From NCBI RefSeq assembly GCF_001652915.1, contig NZ_BBQI01000102.1, forward strand, positions 62,001 through 126,000: a DNA stretch of 64,000 bases, given 5' to 3'. Below the pieces are notes generated by a model. That model saw nothing but the letters and a program-made list of their open reading frames with translations, ran no database searches and had not been told where the DNA came from. Within the stretch, counting starts at the first letter, position 1. Each line of letters begins with the position of its first letter. This DNA comes from Cupriavidus sp. D384 (lineage in GTDB: Bacteria; Pseudomonadota; Gammaproteobacteria; Burkholderiales; Burkholderiaceae). The translations under genes and the position numbers were made by a program. This document shows, piece after piece, positions 1-10,433 of this stretch.

Positions 1-848
1 TTCTTGGACCAGACCTTGGTCAGGTCGAACGGGTTGTAGCGATACTTGCCGGCGTCAGCCTCGGGCATGATCTGCACGAAGAGCTTCCAGCGCGGGAATT
101 CGCCGCGCTCGATGGCTTCATACAGGTCGCGCTGATGATATTCGCGGTCGCGGCCGGTCACTTCGGCGGCCTCGGCATCGGTCAGGTTCTGGATGCCCTG
201 CTGGGTCACGAAGTGGAACTTCACCCAGTGGCGCTGCATGTCCTTGCTGATGAAGCTGTACGTATGGCTGCCGAAGCCGTGCATATGGCGCCAGCTGCGC
301 GGAATGCCGCGGTCGCTCATCACGATGGTGACCTGGTGGAACGCCTCGGGCAGGCTGGTCCAGAAGTCCCAGTTGGTCTCGGCGCTGCGCATGCCGGTGC
401 GCGGGTCGCGCTTCACGGCGTGGTTCAGGTCGGGGAATTTGAGCGGGTCGCGCAGGAAGAAGACCGGTGTGTTGTTGCCCACCAGGTCCCAGTTGCCTTC
501 CTCGGTATAGAACTTCATGGCGAAGCCGCGAATGTCGCGCTCGGCGTCGGCAGCGCCGCGTTCGCCGGCCACCGACGAGAAGCGCAGGAAGAGATCGGTC
601 TTCTTGCCGATCTCCGAGAACAGGTTGGCGCGCGTGTACCTGGTGATGTCGTGCGTGACGGTGAACGTGCCATAGGCGCCCGAGCCCTTGGCATGCATGC
701 GGCGCTCGGGGATGACTTCGCGGTCGAAGTGGGCGAGCTTTTCCAGGAACCAGACATCCTGGAGCAGGGCCGGGCCGCGCGGGCCGGCCGTCTGGATGTT
801 GTTGTTGTCGACGACGGGCGCGCCGAAAGCGGTCGTGAGCTTTTTCAT
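1..848 (-). CDS. katA: Catalase (monofunctional haem catalase), 3' end outside window
   Basis: Haem catalase that dismutates hydrogen peroxide in the cytoplasm. About 282 N-terminal residues are present; the rest lies beyond the left edge. The start is the ATG at 848, preceded by AGGA with good spacing, and the protein begins [12 protein letters not shown]. The catalytic His is seen in [15 protein letters not shown] (about residue 52) and the catalytic Asn in [14 protein letters not shown] (about residue 125), both hallmarks of small-subunit catalases. The start of the NADPH/haem core ([17 protein letters not shown]) is also present. It is transcribed leftward from a 330-bp gap containing a 9-bp inverted repeat, a plausible peroxide-regulator target. 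Identity is certain; the katA rather than katE symbol is inferred from the short N-terminus. Confidence 0.95.
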   Translation of the reverse strand, partial: MKKLTTAFGAPVVDNNNIQTAGPRGPALLQDVWFLEKLAHFDREVIPERRMHAKGSGAYGTFTVTHDITRYTRANLFSEIGKKTDLFLRFSSVAGERGAADAERDIRGFAMKFYTEEGNWDLVGNNTPVFFLRDPLKFPDLNHAVKRDPRTGMRSAETNWDFWTSLPEAFHQVTIVMSDRGIPRSWRHMHGFGSHTYSFISKDMQRHWVKFHFVTQQGIQNLTDAEAAEVTGRDREYHQRDLYEAIERGEFPRWKLFVQIMPEADAGKYRYNPFDLTKVWSK

Positions 849-955
849 TGGATTCCTTGATGCAGACGGCAAGGCCTGATGGGCCCTGCCTGGACGTTTG
901 TGGGTCTGACTAGGCTGACACCGATGGCGCGATGCACCGGCGGAAGTCGATTTAA

Positions 956-1009
956 CTATCGCAGATGGACTGCGACAAGTCATATCGTATTGATCAATGA
1001 CTGCGATAG
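956..1009. promoter_or_regulatory. Inverted repeat upstream of katA (possible OxyR-type operator)
   Basis: CTATCGCAG (956-964) and CTGCGATAG (1001-1009) form a perfect 9-bp inverted repeat separated by 36 bp. Between them lies the perfect palindrome ATTGATCAAT (989-998). On the minus strand TTGTCG and TTAAAT, 17 bp apart, could be the katA promoter. Outer CTAT/ATAG half-sites are reminiscent of OxyR, but the spacing does not match the canonical four-element site, so the regulator is unassigned. I see nothing else in 849-1182. Confidence 0.4.
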
Positions 1010-1182
1010 GCCATCAGACTTTTAGGTTACTGAATTAAGAGTTTTGCTATGGAATGTATGCTGTCGTCCAAAGGCCGATCACCCTTTTGACACGAATTTG
1101 ATATTGCCGAGTCGGATCTTTTCAGTAACTGGACGACGGAATCCGTAGGCTGGAGACATGAACAGACAGCCAGGAGCCTGCC

Positions 1183-1368
1183 ATGACGATATGGATGGCG
1201 TTTCGGATCGGGATTGCGGTGATTGCCCTGTTGGCGCTGATCGCGTTGTTCGTGTGCCAGTACCGGCTGTCGTCCCGCGTGTCGTGCCCGGTGTCGCGGC
1301 GCGGGCCCGTGCGCAGCGGCCCGGACGGCGACGGGCTTCAGTCGTCGGACGTGGCGAACTGGAACTGA
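1183..1368 (+). CDS. Small hypothetical membrane protein
   Basis: A 61-residue reading frame starting at an ATG with GGAG six bases upstream. It opens with one clear hydrophobic helix (MAFRIGIAVIALLALIALF) followed by a short polar, Arg/Ser-rich tail, as expected for a single-pass membrane peptide. Its last 31 bases overlap convergently the 3' end of the diguanylate cyclase gene. No family is recognised. It could be spurious, but the start signal and helix favour a real small gene. Confidence 0.4.
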   Translation: MTIWMAFRIGIAVIALLALIALFVCQYRLSSRVSCPVSRRGPVRSGPDGDGLQSSDVANWN

Positions 1369-2510
1369 CCCTTGCCCTGGGCCTTGGCCCGGTACAGGGC
1401 GCGGTCGGCCAGGTGCAGGATATCGTCGGCGGTCAGGCCTTCGGGGCGCACGTGTGCAATGCCGATGCTGACGCCGAGCCGGGCCTCGTGGCCGGTGGAC
1501 AGCAGATAGGGTGCGCTCACTTCGCGCAGCAGGTCATGCGCCAGCGCCTGCACGCTCTGCGTGCTTTCATTGCGTAGCACGATCACGAATTCGTCGCCGC
1601 CGATGCGATAGACCAGGCCACGGCCCGGCACCGCGCCGCGCAGGCGCTCGCCCACGCGGATCAGCAGTTCGTCGCCGCTGCCATGGCCGAACGAGTCGTT
1701 GACCGGCTTGAAGCCGTCCAGGTCCATATACAGCAACGTCAGGTAGCGGCCGGCGGCCATGCGATGGACGCTGGCTTCGCGGATCTCGGCAAGCAGGCTG
1801 GACCGGTTCAGCAGCCCGGTCAGGGAATCGTGGCGGGCCCGATGGGCGTTTTCGCGCTCGGAGCGCATGGTCGCCACCACCATCGCATTCATGCGAAACG
1901 ACGCGCTGGTCATGCTGATGACATAAACCGGCAACTGCAGCAGCGTCAGCAGGAACAGCGGTTCGTGGGCCACCAGCGCGCCCGCGCAGATCGGGCCCAG
2001 GCTCAGCAGGATCATCAGCGCCGTCATGCGCGGCGCGCCATAGTTGCGAAAGCACATGCCGCCACACATGGCCGCGGCCGACAGGCACGCCATGGCGGCG
2101 CTGAGCCAGTCGCCGCTGACCACGCTCAGGCAGGCACCCAGGCCGACACTGGTGGCCCAGGCCAGCGTCAGGCACATGTGCCAGTCGGTGGGGGTTGGGC
2201 GTCCGGCGCGCGAGGCGCGGCGCGCGTGGAACAGCACCATCACACGCGACAGGCAGATGAGGATCTCAAGCCCCAGCCACGCCACGAATTCCGCGCGCCG
2301 CAAATGGAGCGTGATGACCATCGCCACCATCAGCGTATTGATAATGCCGCCGAAGAAAATCGATAGCGTGCCGAACAGGCTGCCGACCAGCGCCTCGCGG
2401 ATTTCGGCAGGCACGTCCCGGCCGGGCTCCGCGAGCCAGCGCGTGAAACGCCAGCGCGGCGCAGTGTAGACCTGGCCCGACAGGAACATTGGGGAATAGC
2501 GTTGCGTCAT
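1338..2510 (-). CDS. Membrane-bound diguanylate cyclase (GGDEF)
   Basis: A 390-residue protein predicted to make cyclic di-GMP at the inner membrane. Several hydrophobic helices span roughly residues 40-215, followed by a short linker (RHDSLTGLLNRSSL) and a GGDEF domain whose RIGGDEFVIVL motif (about 304-308) and DLDGFKPVNDSFGH metal/substrate motif are intact. No RxxD inhibitory site is visible just before GGDEF, so product inhibition may be lacking. The reading frame is open further upstream, but I chose the ATG at 2510 because it clears the upstream gene at 2584. Both genes run leftward and may be cotranscribed. The sensory input is unknown. Confidence 0.85.
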   Translation of the reverse strand: MTQRYSPMFLSGQVYTAPRWRFTRWLAEPGRDVPAEIREALVGSLFGTLSIFFGGIINTLMVAMVITLHLRRAEFVAWLGLEILICLSRVMVLFHARRASRAGRPTPTDWHMCLTLAWATSVGLGACLSVVSGDWLSAAMACLSAAAMCGGMCFRNYGAPRMTALMILLSLGPICAGALVAHEPLFLLTLLQLPVYVISMTSASFRMNAMVVATMRSERENAHRARHDSLTGLLNRSSLLAEIREASVHRMAAGRYLTLLYMDLDGFKPVNDSFGHGSGDELLIRVGERLRGAVPGRGLVYRIGGDEFVIVLRNESTQSVQALAHDLLREVSAPYLLSTGHEARLGVSIGIAHVRPEGLTADDILHLADRALYRAKAQGKGQFQFATSDD

Positions 2511-2583
2511 TGCCCATGCATTCTGCCAGAGCCACGTTACGCCGCAGGCACCGGGAAGGGGGGTATTTCCACGGGGGGTGGCG

Positions 2584-2967
2584 TCAACGGAACCCCGGAT
2601 GCCCGTTGCGATTGCCAAAGCGGGCCCGGCAATGCCACACCGTCTTGAGGTTCTGCGGGTCATGGCGGCCGTTGCGTGCGGCGGCGCCGATCGTGGCACG
2701 GGTCAGCTGGCCGGGCCCGGCCAGGGCGGTTGCCAGCGTCGCCATGGCGGGCCCGCGATAGTCGATGTGGCGGTGCAGCATGCCGGCATCGGCCCAGAAC
2801 CCGGCAGGCCATTCCACGGCCCAGGGCAGGGCCCGGGCGGCCCGGTCGTCCAGAACGTCCGCGGCCAGCCGTGCGACCAGGTTCATGCGGTCGGCCACGC
2901 CGAAATGCCGGGGCAAGTAGACGCTGTCCGGGTAGCGGAAGAGAAGGTCCTGCGCTGAGTCGGACAT
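2584..2967 (-). CDS. Hypothetical protein upstream of the diguanylate cyclase
   Basis: 127 residues starting MSDSAQDLLFRYP. The frame could start at a TTG six bases earlier, but the ATG is preferred. The composition is soluble and mixed (DRMNLVARLAADVLDD, LPWAVEWPAGFWADAG), with no signal peptide or membrane helix and no family I recognise. It lies 73 bp upstream of, and on the same strand as, the diguanylate cyclase, so the two may form a short operon. Frame choice rests on protein-like composition compared with the very Arg/Pro-rich alternative frames. Confidence 0.5.
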   Translation of the reverse strand: MSDSAQDLLFRYPDSVYLPRHFGVADRMNLVARLAADVLDDRAARALPWAVEWPAGFWADAGMLHRHIDYRGPAMATLATALAGPGQLTRATIGAAARNGRHDPQNLKTVWHCRARFGNRNGHPGFR

Positions 2968-3163
2968 CGGCAAACGGCCAGTCGGGGGGGCGGCTGAGGG
3001 TTGTGCGGGGCATCCGCCACGTCAATCCGGCACGTCATCTTCGCACCGAACGAAACCCGGAAAAAGCGGCGCTGGCGCGGCCCGCGGGGGCTGGCACGGC
3101 AGGTTTACCGTGCCTTTTCGGACTGCGCTTATATCCTTACAGGAAAACAACGTGCAGGAGACA

Positions 3164-3478
3164 ATGATGCAAGCGAGGTTTGCGCGGGGCATTGCGCAGA
3201 CGCCACTGACCGTGGCGGCCCGGGAATATCCGCTGGCGGAGGAGGCCGCCATGCCCGAGGTCGGCGATCTGGTGACCGTCTACAGCCAGGACCTGGAGAC
3301 CGAGTTCAACATCCGCCTGAATGCCGTGGCGGGACCCGATCTCTGGTATGGCGTGATCTATGCCATCAATCGCGGCGCCGAAATGCTGGTGGTGGCCGAA
3401 GGGCTGGAACTGGACGACGTGGTCAGCGTGCGGCGCCAGGAAATCGCGTCGGTCATCCGGGCCGATCATTCGCATTGA
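3164..3478 (+). CDS. Hypothetical protein
   Basis: 104 residues. The start is the first of two adjacent ATG codons, behind AGGAG. After a short basic N-terminus the protein is acidic (EYPLAEEAAMPEVGDLVTVYSQ, then AEGLELDDVVSVRRQEI) and looks like a small soluble beta-rich domain. The text GDLVTVYS/WYGVIYAINRGAEMLVVAEG reads like a compact fold, but I cannot assign a family. It stands alone between divergent neighbours. Confidence 0.6.
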   Translation: MMQARFARGIAQTPLTVAAREYPLAEEAAMPEVGDLVTVYSQDLETEFNIRLNAVAGPDLWYGVIYAINRGAEMLVVAEGLELDDVVSVRRQEIASVIRADHSH

Positions 3479-3619
3479 TGCTCGCGGCGGGGCCGGTGCC
3501 AACCCGGGCAGCCGTCCCCCGACGTTGCCGGCCGGGTCTGGCCGGGGGTATGCTGCGCATGCACAAGTGCCCGCACGCGTTGCCGGGCATGCCCACTTTC
3601 AGCCTGTCACCGCCTTTCA

Positions 3620-4285
3620 ATGTCTTCGTCTTTCACGACTGCAGCATCCTCCCGCCAGTTCATCGCAGGCCCCGCCGGACAACTTGAAGTCCTGGTCGAT
3701 CCCCCGGACGCCGCGCCGCGCGGCATTGCCGTGGTGGCCCATCCGCACCCCAGCCAGGGCGGCACCGCCGAGCACAAGATTCCCCAGCTGCTGGCCCGCG
3801 TGCTGCAGGCGCATGGCTTCCTGACGCTGCGGCCGAACTACCGGGGGGTGGGGCAAAGCGAGGGCCAGTACGACGATGGCAATGGCGAAACCGACGATGT
3901 GCTGGCCGTGATCCGCCAGTTGCGGGCCGAACATCCAGGCCTGCCGCTGGCGCTGGCCGGCTTTTCGTTCGGTGGCTTTATCCAGGCGCGCGCCGCCGCA
4001 CGGCTGGCGGCGGACGGCGAGTCGGTTGCCCACCTGATCCTGACCGGCATGCCGACCGGCGCGCTGTCTGAAACGCTGTCCTACGATACCCCCGCCGTGC
4101 CGGCCCTCTCGCTGGTCGTGCATGGCGAGCGCGACGAGCGCGTGCCGCTGGCCAATATCTTCAACTGGGCGCGGCCGCAGGAATTGCCGGTGGTGGTGTT
4201 GCCGGGCGCGGGCCACTTCTTTACCGGCAAGCTGCCGGGGCTGCGCCAGGTTGTCGATGAATACCTGAGCCGGCCGGAAGCCTGA
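3620..4285 (+). CDS. Alpha/beta hydrolase (COG2945-like)
   Basis: A 221-residue single-domain alpha/beta hydrolase, probably a cytoplasmic esterase of unknown substrate. The early HPHPSQGGT segment and RPNYRGVGQSEG are typical of the COG2945 group. The predicted catalytic triad is Ser116 in GFSFGG, Asp172 in HGERDERVP and His199 in GAGHFFTG. The start at 3620 (MSSSFTTAASSRQF) has only a weak ribosome-binding site. It ends 33 bp before the convergent MipA-like gene. Family assignment is firm; substrate is unknown. Confidence 0.88.
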   Translation: MSSSFTTAASSRQFIAGPAGQLEVLVDPPDAAPRGIAVVAHPHPSQGGTAEHKIPQLLARVLQAHGFLTLRPNYRGVGQSEGQYDDGNGETDDVLAVIRQLRAEHPGLPLALAGFSFGGFIQARAAARLAADGESVAHLILTGMPTGALSETLSYDTPAVPALSLVVHGERDERVPLANIFNWARPQELPVVVLPGAGHFFTGKLPGLRQVVDEYLSRPEA

Positions 4286-4318
4286 CGGTCACGGCCGGCG
4301 CTGCCCGGGCGGGCAGGG

Positions 4319-5248
4319 TCAGAACTGGTAATTGATCGAAATATCGCCAGTCCAGCTGGTGGAATGCGAGATCACCGGGCTGTTGCGGGCATCGCCAACC
4401 AGCGCGGACACGCCCACGTCGGCCGTGGTGAACCAGTGCTTGCCGAAGAACCACATGGCCGAGATACCGCCACCGTAGGACTTGATGCCCGCCCCGGCAT
4501 GGTGTTGCGGCAGGCCCGACCGCGCCGACTGCTCGGCCGTGACGCCATACCAGCGGCTCATGTAGGCCGAATCGGCAAAAGTCATGGTGGGGCCCGCGAA
4601 CCAGAAGAATTTCTCGTTGCTGCCCGGCAGCGGCATGTAGGCGCCGATGTCACCGATCACGCCGTTGGCGCCGCCGAACTGGCGCCGCACATTGCCGCGG
4701 ATCACCAGCGGAAATTCCTTGGAAATCACGTACTCGGCGAACAGCTTCGTCTCTGCCGCCATGCCGATATTGCCGAGCCCGCCCAGGTGGTCGTGGTCGT
4801 GTTTCTCGCGGCGGCCGAAATCATAGGTCAGCGCAATGCCGGCGCGCAGGTGATTGGTATGGATGATGTTCCAGCCCAGGCCTTCGCCCGTGGACAGGAA
4901 GGCCAGGTCGCGGTAACGGATATCGATGACCGGGCCGGCCAGCACGTAGTAGTTGCTGGTGCCCTCGTAGTACGGCCGGATGCTGGCGGCGGCCCCCACG
5001 CGCACTTCCCATTTTTCGGGCTCGCCTTCGAACATTTTCTCCAGCGGAACCCCCACCGAGTACTGCCATTCGGCCAGCGGCGCCGGGGTCTGGGCCTGGG
5101 CGCGCGGCATGCAAAGCAAGGCCAGGACGGCCAGCAGTGCCAGCGCCAGCCAGCGGCTCAGGGGCGCGCGGGCTGCCATCGGGGGCAGTTGGGGCATTCG
5201 GGGAAAGGGGACGCGCCACGACGGCTGGCTATCCGGGATGGTCGACAC
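4319..5248 (-). CDS. MipA/OmpV family outer-membrane protein
   Basis: A 309-residue outer-membrane beta-barrel of the MipA/OmpV group. A GTG start at 5248 is chosen because CCGGAGA sits at proper spacing; downstream ATG codons lack such a signal. The signal sequence (LALALLAVLALLCMPRAQAQ) ends near residue 52 of this start, giving an unusually long N-region, so a start at a later ATG remains possible. The mature part has alternating aromatic strands and ends in WTGDISINYQF, the C-terminal Phe expected of BAM substrates. Known relatives are linked to murein-synthesis scaffolding or osmotic/antibiotic responses; the role here is inferred only. Confidence 0.85.
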   Translation of the reverse strand: MSTIPDSQPSWRVPFPRMPQLPPMAARAPLSRWLALALLAVLALLCMPRAQAQTPAPLAEWQYSVGVPLEKMFEGEPEKWEVRVGAAASIRPYYEGTSNYYVLAGPVIDIRYRDLAFLSTGEGLGWNIIHTNHLRAGIALTYDFGRREKHDHDHLGGLGNIGMAAETKLFAEYVISKEFPLVIRGNVRRQFGGANGVIGDIGAYMPLPGSNEKFFWFAGPTMTFADSAYMSRWYGVTAEQSARSGLPQHHAGAGIKSYGGGISAMWFFGKHWFTTADVGVSALVGDARNSPVISHSTSWTGDISINYQF

Positions 5249-5450
5249 TTGATTCTCCGGTCTTCTTGTTACCCCGTTGCCGGGGCGGAATCGACTTCTA
5301 ACGGGACAACGGTCCATCTGGATGACGGCAACTTATCTTTTCACCGGAGACTGCCGCCGGCAACTTCCCGCAATCCCACAACCGTGTAGGAAGGACGCCG
5401 ATTTCGGCGTCAGCCAATGGTGCCTACCATGCAGCAGGGGGAATGCGCGT

Positions 5451-5921
5451 CTAGTCGGTGGCATCGAGTTCGTCGCCACGCCAGTCGCGCCGCATGATCA
5501 GGAACGTAAACGACGTCGACCATCCGATCAGGATCAGGCCCACCAGCGGCTGCACCGAAGCCAGCAACCGCAGGGGCCCAATCGGGACGATATCGCCAAT
5601 GCTCTGTGTGGTGAACGTTTCCAGCGAGAAATAGATATAGGCGATGGCACCATGTTCGCGCATGCCGGTCAACTTGCCGATGTTCAGCACGTCGGTGCCG
5701 AGCCAGTAGCCGGCGCTGAACACCATGGCCTCGATGCAATGCGTGATGATGATCAGGACGATCACCGCGCCGATATTGAGCTTGCCGCTGAGCCGTTTCG
5801 GGTGGAATTCCGAGACCAGGCGCAGCGCCTCGTAGTGGATGCCGACGCTCAGCACGGTCAGCGTGCCGGTAAGCGCTACGGCAATCAGGAATTGGAGTGG
5901 CGTGTCATCCATCGCAGGCAT
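5451..5921 (-). CDS. Ion-channel-type membrane protein (two-TM pore domain)
   Basis: About 156 residues from the ATG at 5921 (MPAMDDTPLQFLIAVAL); another ATG nine bases on is equally possible and neither has a strong ribosome-binding site. Three to four hydrophobic helices are visible. Between the last two lies SLETFTTQSIGDIVPIGPLR, which resembles the pore helix and selectivity-filter region of Ion_trans_2 potassium channels (TTxGYGDxxP), but with QSIGD in place of GYGD. Ion selectivity is therefore doubtful. It diverges from the hybrid kinase. Confidence 0.72.
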   Translation of the reverse strand: MPAMDDTPLQFLIAVALTGTLTVLSVGIHYEALRLVSEFHPKRLSGKLNIGAVIVLIIITHCIEAMVFSAGYWLGTDVLNIGKLTGMREHGAIAYIYFSLETFTTQSIGDIVPIGPLRLLASVQPLVGLILIGWSTSFTFLIMRRDWRGDELDATD

Positions 5922-6094
5922 TGGGCGCTGGTAGAAGGCCAGACTATACGGCGGCTGGCCCGGTGTAAATGTATCGGGGGTGGTGCCGCGTGTGAGCGAA
6001 CGGATACAAGACAGGGTTGTCGCCGGCGGCGCGCGCCGGGGAAAATCGGCATGGGCCGCCCTGGCGGGCCATGGGGGACGGGGGGAGAACTGCA

Positions 6095-9000
6095 ATGACG
6101 CATGCGGACGGCAGTGTGCCGTCGACGAATTTCGATGGGGGAGCCTTGGGTTTCCTGGCCGGTGCCGGCGAGATGGCGGCGCTGATCCGGCAGTTCGACT
6201 GGAATACCACGCCGCTGGGCCCGCCCGAGCAATGGCCGCAAAGCCTGAAGACGGCCATCCGCATCATGCTGACGTCGCGCCAGCCGATCTGGATTGGCTG
6301 GGGCGCGGATCTGCTCTTCTTCTACAACGACCCGTACAAGGCGATCATTGGCGGCAAGCACCCGGTGGCGCTGGGCCGTCCGACCGCCGAAGTCTGGCGC
6401 GAGGTGTGGCCGGACATTGGTCCGCTGCTGGCCACCGCCATGACCGGCGTGGAAGGCACCTTCGTCGAGCAGAAGCTGCTGATCATGGAGCGCAACGGGT
6501 ACCCCGAGGAAACGTACTACACGTTCTCCTACAGCCCCGTGCCCGACGACCACGGTGGCACCGGGGGCATCATCTGTGCCAACAGCGACGACACCGAGCG
6601 CGTGGTGGCCGAGCGGCAACTGAACCTGCTGCGCGAACTGGCGGCGTCCGCGACCAACGCACGCAGCGGCGTCGACGCCAGTCGGCTTGCCTTGAGCGCG
6701 CTGCAGGTGAATCCCTGGGACATTCCGTTCGCGCTGCTGTACCTGGGCGGACGCGGGGCCGAAACACTGGCGCTCACGGGCAGCACCGGCATCGGCAGCG
6801 ACCATCCCGCCGCGCCACAGACTCTGGATGCCGCCGATCCCCTGGCGGCCTGGCCCGCCGGCGAAGCGATGCGCACGGGAACGCCGGTGCGCGTCGATGC
6901 CCTGGAAGGCCGGTTTGCCGGGGCCCTGCCGCGTGGCGCATGGCAAATGGCGCCGCGCGCGGCGATGGTGCTGCCGGTGCAACTGTCGGGCGAGAGCGCA
7001 CCCAGCGGCGTGCTGGTGGTCGGGCTGAACCCGTGCCGCCTGTTCGGTGACCGCTACCGGGCGTTTCTGGACCTGGTGGTGGGGCAGATCGCCCAGGCCA
7101 TCAGCTACGCCCATGCCTATGAGGAAGAACGGCGGCGCGCCGAGGCGCTGGCCGAGATCGACCGCGCCAAGACCACGTTTTTCTCGAATATCAGTCACGA
7201 ATTCCGTACGCCGCTGACGCTGATGCTGGGGCCGCTGGAAGAAATGCTCCATCGCAGCAATGGGCCGGACGGCGATCGCGCGCTGGCGGAGATTGCCCTT
7301 CGCAACGGGCAGCGGCTGCTCAAGCTGGTGAACGCATTGCTCGACTTCTCGCGCATCGAGGCCGGACGCGTGCAGATGTACCCGCAACCCACCGACCTGG
7401 CCGCTTTCACCGCCGACCTGGCGTCGCTGTTCCGGTCGGCCGTGGAATCGGCCGGCATGCGGCTGGAAGTCGACTGCCCGCCGCTGCCGGCAGCTGTGGC
7501 GGTGGATCGCGAGATGTGGGAGTCGGTGGTGCTGAACCTGCTGTCGAACGCGTTCAAGTACTCCTACACGGGCGAGATCGCGGTGAAGCTGGAGACGCTC
7601 GGTTCCGGCGAGGTGGCGTTGTGCGTCAGCGATACCGGCATCGGCATTGCCGAGAACGAGCTGCCGCGCCTGTTCGAACGGTTCCACCGGGTGGCGGGCG
7701 CGGTCGGCCGGTCTATCGAAGGCAGTGGCATCGGCCTGGCCATGGTTCAGGAACTGGTGCGGTTGCACGGGGGGCGGATCGACGTGCAGAGCACCCCGGG
7801 CAAGGGGTCGCGCTTCTGCGTGACGTTGCCGCGAGAGGCCAGCGTGACGGAACCGGCGGCAAGCCCGGCGGCCACCAGCGCACGGGCGCTGGCATATGCG
7901 GATGCCGCCAGGCGCTGGGTGCCCGGGGCCGACGACGTGTCGGCACCGCAAGTCATCGAGGAGATGGCCGGGGCTGGCGCCAGCGCCGACGCCGCCGATG
8001 TGCGGGGCCGGCTGCTGGTGGCCGACGACAATGCCGACCTGCGCAACTACATGCACCGCATCCTGCAGGCGGCGGGCCATCAGGTGCATGTGGCGGCGGA
8101 CGGCCAGGAGGCGCTGGACATGGCGCGGCGCATCGCGCCGGACCTGATCGTCTCCGATGTGATGATGCCCAGGCTCGACGGCTTCGGCCTGTTGCGCGGC
8201 GTGCGCGACGACGCGGTACTGCGGCAGACCGCGGTGCTGCTGCTGTCGGCGCGCGCGGGGGAGGAGGCGCGGGTCGGCGGCCTGGCGTCGGGTGCGGATG
8301 ACTACCTGATCAAGCCATTCAATGCGCGCGAACTGCTGGCCCGCGTCGCCAGCAACCTGCGGCTGTCGCGGCTGCGTCGCCAGGCCCAGCGCGAGCTGCA
8401 GGACATGAACGATTCTCTCGAACGCCGCGTGGCCGAGACCGTGGCCGACCGCGACCGGCTGTGGGAACTGAGCGAAGACCTGCTGATGGTGATCGGCGCC
8501 GACGGCATGCTGGAGCGGGCGAGCCCGTCATGGCGACGGTTGCTGGGCCACGCGGCGGACGTGGTCATCGGCCGCTCGTGCATGGTGCTGGTGCATCCCG
8601 AAGACCTGGTGCCGGTGACCGAGCAGATGCTCGCCCTGCAGGAGGAGGGTCTGCCGGTGCGCTACGAATGCCGCATGCTCTGCGCCAATGGGGCCGAGCG
8701 CTGGGTGGCCTGGACGCTTGCCATCGATCCGGCGAACGGGCGCATCCACGGTGTGGGCCGTGACGTCACCGGCGACAAGGCGGCAGCGCAGGCACTGCGG
8801 CATGCCGACGAAGCGCTGCGCATGGCGCAGAAGATGGAGGCCATCGGCAAGCTGACCGGCGGCGTGGCCCACGACTTCAACAATCTGCTGCAGGTGATTG
8901 GCGGCAACCTGCATCTGCTGTCGCGCGACGTGGCCGGCGACGACCGCTCTGAAACGCGCGTGCGCAACGCGCTGGCCGGGGTGGCGCGGGGTGCCAAGCT

Positions 9001-10417
9001 GGCGTCGCAACTGCTGGCGTTCGGCAGGCGCCAGCCGCTGGCGCCGAAGGTGGTCAACCTGGGCCGCTTCGTGCGGGGCCTGGACGACATGCTGCGGCGG
9101 GCGCTGGGCGATGGTGTCGAGATCGAAACCGTGATCGGCGCGGGGTTGTGGAATACGCTTATCGACCCATTCCAGGTGGAAAACGCGCTGCTGAACCTGG
9201 CGATCAATGCGCGCGATGCCATGAACGGCCACGGCCGGCTGACGGTGGAAGCCGGCAATGCATCGATCGATGACGTCTATGCGCGCCGCAACGCCGATGT
9301 GGCGCCGGGCCAGTATGTGATGCTGGCCGTGACCGATACGGGCGCGGGCATGCCGCCGGAGATCCAGGAGCAGGTGTTCGAGCCATTCTTCACGACCAAG
9401 CCGGAGGGCCAGGGCACGGGCCTGGGCCTGAGCATGGTGTATGGCTTCGTGCGGCAGTCTGGCGGGCACGTGAAGATCTACAGCGAGGTGGGGGTGGGCA
9501 CCACGGTGCGGCTCTACCTGCCGCGCGCGGACGAGCCGGAAGACCTGGAAATCGAGATCGACTGCGGCCCGGCCAGCGGAGGAACCGAAACCGTGCTGGT
9601 GGTGGAAGACGACGAAGACGTGCGCACCACGGTGGTGGAGATGCTGGCCGGCCTGGGCTACCGCGTGCTGAAGGCGCGCGACGCCACCAGTGCGCTGGCG
9701 ATTGTCGAAAGCGGCGTGCCGATCGACCTGCTGTTCAGCGACGTGGTCATGCCGGGGCCGCTGCGAAGCACGGAGATGGCGCGCAAGGTGCGCCAGCGCC
9801 TGCCGGGCATTGCCGTGCTGTTTACGTCCGGCTATACGGACAATGCCATCGTCCACACCGGCCGGCTCGATGCCGGCATCGAACTGCTGAGCAAACCGTA
9901 CACGCATGAGGCGCTGGCGCGCAAGGTGCGCCAGATGCTGATGAGCGGCGGGGCGAAGCTGGGGCCGGCTGACGCGGCGGCAGCGTTGCAGGTGGATGGC
10001 ATGCAGACGCCGGCGGCGGACTTGTCCAACGGCATGGTCATCGAGATGCCCCGGCACCAGCGTGTGGTCTTTGTCGAGGACGACGACCTGCTGCGGGCCA
10101 GTACCGCGGAACTGATGCGCACGCTTGGCATCGACGTGATCGAGGCGCGCAACGATGCCGAGGCCATGGCCGCGCTGGGTGGCAACGGTATCGACGTATT
10201 GCTGACCGATGTGGGGCTGGGCGGCGTGTCGGGTGTGGATCTGGCGATCGACGCCTGCCGGCGGTTGCCGGCGCTGCGGGTGATCTTCGTGAGTGGCTAC
10301 GAAGTGGTGCTGACGCCTGCGCAGCGTGCCGCGTTGCCGAACGCGGTCATGCTGCGCAAGCCATATGCGTTGACGGACTTCATCAACGTGCTGCAGGCCC
10401 GCCCGGCGGGCGGGTAA
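6095..10417 (+). CDS. Giant hybrid sensor histidine kinase with two kinase modules and three receivers
   Basis: A 1440-residue soluble signalling protein; the ATG at 6095 follows GGGGGAG. Order seen: an N-terminal PAS-like domain (about 15-140), a GAF-like domain (about 165-345), a first kinase core with [10 protein letters not shown] (phospho-acceptor His368) and an HATPase region ([25 protein letters not shown]), and a first receiver (phospho-acceptor Asp688 in [10 protein letters not shown]). Then come a coiled linker, a PAS domain (about 785-905), a second kinase core of the AHDFNNLL type (His926) with its own HATPase ([13 protein letters not shown]), a second receiver (Asp1216 in SDVVMPGPL) and a third C-terminal receiver (Asp1372 in [10 protein letters not shown]). 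It has no membrane segment and no separate output regulator, so it probably phosphorelays internally or to distant partners. The signal is unknown. Confidence 0.93.
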   Translation: MTHADGSVPSTNFDGGALGFLAGAGEMAALIRQFDWNTTPLGPPEQWPQSLKTAIRIMLTSRQPIWIGWGADLLFFYNDPYKAIIGGKHPVALGRPTAEVWREVWPDIGPLLATAMTGVEGTFVEQKLLIMERNGYPEETYYTFSYSPVPDDHGGTGGIICANSDDTERVVAERQLNLLRELAASATNARSGVDASRLALSALQVNPWDIPFALLYLGGRGAETLALTGSTGIGSDHPAAPQTLDAADPLAAWPAGEAMRTGTPVRVDALEGRFAGALPRGAWQMAPRAAMVLPVQLSGESAPSGVLVVGLNPCRLFGDRYRAFLDLVVGQIAQAISYAHAYEEERRRAEALAEIDRAKTTFFSNISHEFRTPLTLMLGPLEEMLHRSNGPDGDRALAEIALRNGQRLLKLVNALLDFSRIEAGRVQMYPQPTDLAAFTADLASLFRSAVESAGMRLEVDCPPLPAAVAVDREMWESVVLNLLSNAFKYSYTGEIAVKLETLGSGEVALCVSDTGIGIAENELPRLFERFHRVAGAVGRSIEGSGIGLAMVQELVRLHGGRIDVQSTPGKGSRFCVTLPREASVTEPAASPAATSARALAYADAARRWVPGADDVSAPQVIEEMAGAGASADAADVRGRLLVADDNADLRNYMHRILQAAGHQVHVAADGQEALDMARRIAPDLIVSDVMMPRLDGFGLLRGVRDDAVLRQTAVLLLSARAGEEARVGGLASGADDYLIKPFNARELLARVASNLRLSRLRRQAQRELQDMNDSLERRVAETVADRDRLWELSEDLLMVIGADGMLERASPSWRRLLGHAADVVIGRSCMVLVHPEDLVPVTEQMLALQEEGLPVRYECRMLCANGAERWVAWTLAIDPANGRIHGVGRDVTGDKAAAQALRHADEALRMAQKMEAIGKLTGGVAHDFNNLLQVIGGNLHLLSRDVAGDDRSETRVRNALAGVARGAKLASQLLAFGRRQPLAPKVVNLGRFVRGLDDMLRRALGDGVEIETVIGAGLWNTLIDPFQVENALLNLAINARDAMNGHGRLTVEAGNASIDDVYARRNADVAPGQYVMLAVTDTGAGMPPEIQEQVFEPFFTTKPEGQGTGLGLSMVYGFVRQSGGHVKIYSEVGVGTTVRLYLPRADEPEDLEIEIDCGPASGGTETVLVVEDDEDVRTTVVEMLAGLGYRVLKARDATSALAIVESGVPIDLLFSDVVMPGPLRSTEMARKVRQRLPGIAVLFTSGYTDNAIVHTGRLDAGIELLSKPYTHEALARKVRQMLMSGGAKLGPADAAAALQVDGMQTPAADLSNGMVIEMPRHQRVVFVEDDDLLRASTAELMRTLGIDVIEARNDAEAMAALGGNGIDVLLTDVGLGGVSGVDLAIDACRRLPALRVIFVSGYEVVLTPAQRAALPNAVMLRKPYALTDFINVLQARPAGG

Positions 10418-10433
10418 TACAACCTGTGGCGGC

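Noticed and set aside
5885-8089. Long open frame on the minus strand (over 700 codons) antisense to the hybrid kinase
   Set aside because: It mirrors the codon bias of the GC-rich kinase gene, is rich in His/Arg/Gln, and has no family features; the forward gene has unambiguous domains.
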